Shown here: positions 61,442 to 64,000 of the stretch, piece after piece
How the letters are laid out: every line of letters starts with the position of its first letter
Position numbering within the stretch: position 1 is the stretch's first letter
Position numbers and translations under genes: made by a program
Notes under the pieces: model-generated
Database searches by the model: none
What the model was told of the DNA's origin: nothing
The model's input: only the letters and a program-made list of their open reading frames with translations
NCBI GenBank assembly: GCA_022796875.1
Contig: JAAWJJ010000001.1
Span: 1 to 64,000, forward strand
Length of the DNA stretch: 64,000 nucleotides
Source of the DNA: Eubacterium sp.
GTDB taxonomy: Bacteria; Bacillota; Clostridia; Lachnospirales; Lachnospiraceae
Direction: 5' to 3'

Positions 61442-61912
61442 ATGATAAAACTGACGGCGGAAGATTTATTTGATGTGGTGAAACATGCAAAAGATGCCGG
61501 TCTTTTGGAATTGTTTCCGGGAATGTATGGCGAAATAGGTCCCGGGAAACGTTTTTTTGAATCCCTGCAGGCGGATGTTCTGGAAAAAACAGATTTTGAA
61601 AATCTGGATCGGACGCTTTTTTATCTGGCGCCGACGATCCGTTATATGGCGGATGTCAGCCATTGGGAACCGTCGGAATTTACGGCGGAAGAAATGTTTC
61701 AGGCAGTCAAACATTTACAGGATATGGGAGCGTTTGACGTTATAGCGGTGAAACTGCAGATTCCAGGAGGCGGCGACCGGTTTTTTGAATATTACCAGGA
61801 TATTCTGGTACATAAGATCGGGATGGAAACGCTGGATCAGACGTTGTACCAGCTGGGTCAATGTATAAAGTTTCTTGCATCTGACGAGGCATTGGAAAAC
61901 AGGAATATCTGA
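61442..61912 (+). CDS. duplicated-domain protein of unknown function
   Basis: 156 residues from ATG 61442 (AGGAGG eight bases upstream). Two copies of a roughly 75-residue unit are visible: LTAEDLFDVVKHAKDAGLLE to FFESLQADVLEK, and FTAEEMFQAVKHLQDMGAFD to FFEYYQDILVHK. Each is followed by LDxTLxxLxxxIxxxA. It is all-helical and soluble with no cysteines. No family is recognised. As first gene of the flavoprotein operon it may be an adaptor or assembly factor. Confidence 0.78.
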   Translation: MIKLTAEDLFDVVKHAKDAGLLELFPGMYGEIGPGKRFFESLQADVLEKTDFENLDRTLFYLAPTIRYMADVSHWEPSEFTAEEMFQAVKHLQDMGAFDVIAVKLQIPGGGDRFFEYYQDILVHKIGMETLDQTLYQLGQCIKFLASDEALENRNI

Positions 61913-62045
61913 AACATCAGAGATATCTGAAATATCGGAGCTATCCGAAACATCAGAGATATCTGAAACATCGGAGCTATCCGAAACATCGGAGCTATCT
62001 GAAACATCAGAGATATCTGAAATACTGGAGATATCTGAAATTTTT
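61909..62045. repeat. 18-bp minisatellite upstream of the FAD oxidoreductase gene
   Basis: Eight units of 18 bp alternate ATATCTGAAACATCAGAG and CTATCCGAAACATCGGAG, ending in GAAATTTTTGAAAGGAG, the ribosome site of the next gene. Many unit pairs are palindromic (GATATCTGAAACATCAGAGATATC-like). Open frames on both strands are a by-product of the 18-bp period. Confidence 0.9.
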
Positions 62046-62061
62046 GAAAGGAGAATGAGAA

Positions 62062-63591
62062 ATGAGCAATTTGGATACATACGTCAAAGCGTTATCCCAG
62101 GCGGACAGCGCTTTGGAGATTGTAACGGACAAAGACGCCTGCGCAGCTTACGTGAACAAAAATTACAGCAGGATTCCGGCCGATTTGCCGGACGCCATTC
62201 TTTATCCGACGTCTTCCGCACAGATCGAACAAATCGTAAAACTGGCAAATGAACATGAAATTTCGCTGGCAGTACGTTCGAGCCAGGGGGAAGAAACGTA
62301 TCACGGTTCTTCCGTGCCGGTAAAAGGGAAACGTTGTGTGGCGGTAAATTTGTCGAAGATGACAAAGATCATGCACATCGATACGAAAAATGGAGTGGCG
62401 CTGATCGAGCCGGGAGTTACTTATACGCAGTTGACGGAAGCCTTGAAACCGCACGGCTGTTACATAGAGCATCCTCTGATGCCACGTGCGGAAAAATCCG
62501 TGATTGCAAGTTTACTGGACCGGGAACCGGTCATGAGCCCAAAACACTGCTGGGATATTCCGGATCCGTTGGCCTGCGTGGAACTTGTGATGGGAAACGG
62601 ATGCGTATTCCGCACCGGTTCCGCAGCGGGGCCGGGAACACTGGAAGAAATGCTGAAATCCGGATGTGCGATTAACCAACCGCAGGGGCCGTACTGTCTT
62701 GACCTGGCCCGCGTGATCAGCGGTTCTCAGGGAACGCTGGCGATCGTTACCTGGGCGTCGGTGAAAATACGCCCGATCGGCAGCGCCAGCGCGTTATGTT
62801 ATGCACAGTCGGAGGACGTGGATGCGCTGACGGCCTTTACTTCTCAGGTTATCCGCCGCAGGCTCGGGGAAAATACGTTTCTTGTGAATAAAAAAGCGTT
62901 GGCGCAGATTACAGGCATGGAAGATGCCGTTACAGAAAAGATGCCGGAATGGACATTTGTATCAGACGTCAGGGGAAACCGTTATTTTCCGGAAAGATAT
63001 AAAGACAACCAGATTGCGGATATGAAAGAGATCGCGGAACAATATGGCGTCACGGTTACGGAACGGCTGGACGGGATCGGCAACGATGTGATAGACGGCG
63101 TCATTAATCAGATTTCAAAACCGGGCGGTTACTGGCGGGATCGGTACGGCACGGGAAAGATGGAGCAGTTTTTCCTGTCCACGCTGGACAAAGTGGATTT
63201 TTATACAAAAATTGCAAAAGCGGTAGTAAAAAAATGCGGCCTTGCATCGGAAGAACTTGCCGTTTATATACAGCCTTGCATGATGGGACGGAATTGCCAT
63301 ATAGAATTTTTGATACCTACGTGCAATGGAGCGAGAGCAGCATCTGCTGCAGGAGAAACGGAAACCGCGTCTGATATCGGAAGTTACGATACGGAACAAC
63401 TGGAAAAGATGCTGGGCACTGCCCTACTGGATAATCATGCGTTCTTCAGCCGGCCGTACGGGGCCTTGACAGAAAGCATATACAAAAAGAGTTCTACGCA
63501 GACCCCGTTTATGGCGCATATTAAAAAATTCTTTGATGAGAAGAATATTTTGAATCCTGGGAAACTGGTATACGACGGAGGGAGGAATTAA
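62062..63591 (+). CDS. GlcD-type FAD-binding oxidoreductase
   Basis: 509 residues. The N-terminal PCMH FAD domain has LPDAILYPTSSAQIEQIVKL, ALIEPGVTYTQLTEAL and GSQGTLAIVTWASVKIRP; the C-terminus KKFFDEKNILNPGKLVYDGG is the FAD-linked oxidase signature. It belongs to the GlcD/vanillyl-alcohol-oxidase superfamily that oxidises 2-hydroxyacids, phenolic alcohols or cresols. Its electrons likely go to the Fe-S protein encoded four bases later. The substrate is unknown. Confidence 0.88.
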   Translation: MSNLDTYVKALSQADSALEIVTDKDACAAYVNKNYSRIPADLPDAILYPTSSAQIEQIVKLANEHEISLAVRSSQGEETYHGSSVPVKGKRCVAVNLSKMTKIMHIDTKNGVALIEPGVTYTQLTEALKPHGCYIEHPLMPRAEKSVIASLLDREPVMSPKHCWDIPDPLACVELVMGNGCVFRTGSAAGPGTLEEMLKSGCAINQPQGPYCLDLARVISGSQGTLAIVTWASVKIRPIGSASALCYAQSEDVDALTAFTSQVIRRRLGENTFLVNKKALAQITGMEDAVTEKMPEWTFVSDVRGNRYFPERYKDNQIADMKEIAEQYGVTVTERLDGIGNDVIDGVINQISKPGGYWRDRYGTGKMEQFFLSTLDKVDFYTKIAKAVVKKCGLASEELAVYIQPCMMGRNCHIEFLIPTCNGARAASAAGETETASDIGSYDTEQLEKMLGTALLDNHAFFSRPYGALTESIYKKSSTQTPFMAHIKKFFDEKNILNPGKLVYDGGRN

Positions 63592-63594
63592 ATT

Positions 63595-64000
63595 ATGGCA
63601 TTAATGGATTATAAAAAAGACCAGAGTTACTGTAACCGATGCAGCAACTGCAAATTCATACCGTCTTACCGTATTCAGGCCGGAAGTCCGGATACGCTTG
63701 CGATCTGTCCGGCAATCACAAAATACAATTTCCATGCTTACAGCGGGAGCGGAAAACTGGAAATCGGCTATTCGATTAACGACGGCCATTCAGAAATCTG
63801 TGAAACCACACAGGATGTTGCGTATAAATGTACGCTTTGCGGCGCCTGCGATTATCACTGCAAAGTATTCCGCAAAGATATCGACGTTGCGGAAAATATA
63901 GAAGAACTGCGCAAAGAATGTGTGAAAGCGGGATTTGTTTATCCGCAGCATCAGGCGATTGCGGATTCGATCGCAAAAGAAAATAACGGACTGTGCAGAC
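63595..64000 (+). CDS. Fe-S cluster oxidoreductase subunit (partial at window end)
   Basis: Only the first 135 residues are in the window. Cysteine motifs CNRCSNC near the start and CTLCGACDYHCKVF at about 80-93 resemble the two-cluster N-terminus of GlpC/GlcF/HdrD-type proteins. Its ATG follows GGAGGGAGG, and it overlaps nothing. It probably carries electrons from the FAD oxidoreductase to the membrane or a ferredoxin. Confidence 0.75.
   Translation, partial: MALMDYKKDQSYCNRCSNCKFIPSYRIQAGSPDTLAICPAITKYNFHAYSGSGKLEIGYSINDGHSEICETTQDVAYKCTLCGACDYHCKVFRKDIDVAENIEELRKECVKAGFVYPQHQAIADSIAKENNGLCR

Noticed and set aside
61875..62252. Serine/glutamate-rich 125-codon frame
   Set aside because: The 18-bp period keeps frames open by arithmetic, and the frame overlaps the start of the FAD oxidoreductase in another phase.

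Overview
The window looks like a chromosomal segment of an anaerobic, probably gut-associated Clostridia species, most likely Lachnospiraceae-like. This is an inference from strong GGAGG-type ribosome sites, sigma-A-like promoters, a type-1B pyrimidine dihydroorotate dehydrogenase (PyrK/PyrD), many LysR regulators beside flavin or Fe-S oxidoreductases, and a homologue of the phloretin/DAPG C-C hydrolases. No rRNA, tRNA or CRISPR array was seen. All coordinates were worked out by eye.

Layout. 1-600: nested repeats; a dispersed repeat recurs inverted at 30602-30864. 566-4556: MATE exporter with a divergent TetR regulator, a GNAT-like enzyme, a cell-wall amidase with internal repeats, and a ferredoxin gene. 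4559-8217: a fumarate-reductase-like flavoprotein, a broken zinc-ribbon gene and a PucR regulator. 8295-13560: a compact Tad-like operon (CpaF-type ATPase, TadB-like membrane protein, tiny pilin-like peptides, secreted or anchored proteins) with no visible prepilin peptidase. 13909-16617: an O6-methylguanine-DNA methyltransferase fused to a PAS-like domain, a structured intergenic segment, and a HipBA toxin-antitoxin pair. 16736-24086: alpha-glucosidase with AraC regulator, and two UroD/MtaA-family proteins each next to a LysR gene. 24331-29217: an operon of split AtuA, MFS transporter and phloretin-hydrolase-like enzyme, ending at another LysR gene. 29223-34444: adenosylhomocysteinase, TPR lipoprotein, HflX, PyrC.

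34696-46516 is an AT-rich defence island: brxA-brxB-brxC-pglX-pglZ in BREX type 1 order. No brxL gene is present. A three-gene cassette (DUF4869-like protein, very small P-loop protein, acidic protein of unknown fold) follows instead. The island separates pyrC from pyrF-pyrK-pyrD. It begins with a promoter, a palindrome and a frameshifted winged-helix regulator.

46697-59950: pyrF-pyrK-pyrD, a cysteine-synthase-family gene, and two two-component/ABC-transporter modules meeting tail to tail. 60099-64000: a LysR gene divergent from an operon of a duplicated-domain protein, a GlcD-type FAD oxidoreductase and an Fe-S protein that runs off the window.

Best candidates for undescribed biology are the Tad-like locus with leaderless pilin-like peptides and the BREX variant without BrxL. 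Secondary ones are the methyltransferase-PAS fusion, the aromatic C-C hydrolase operon, and the many short tandem duplications in 5' regions.
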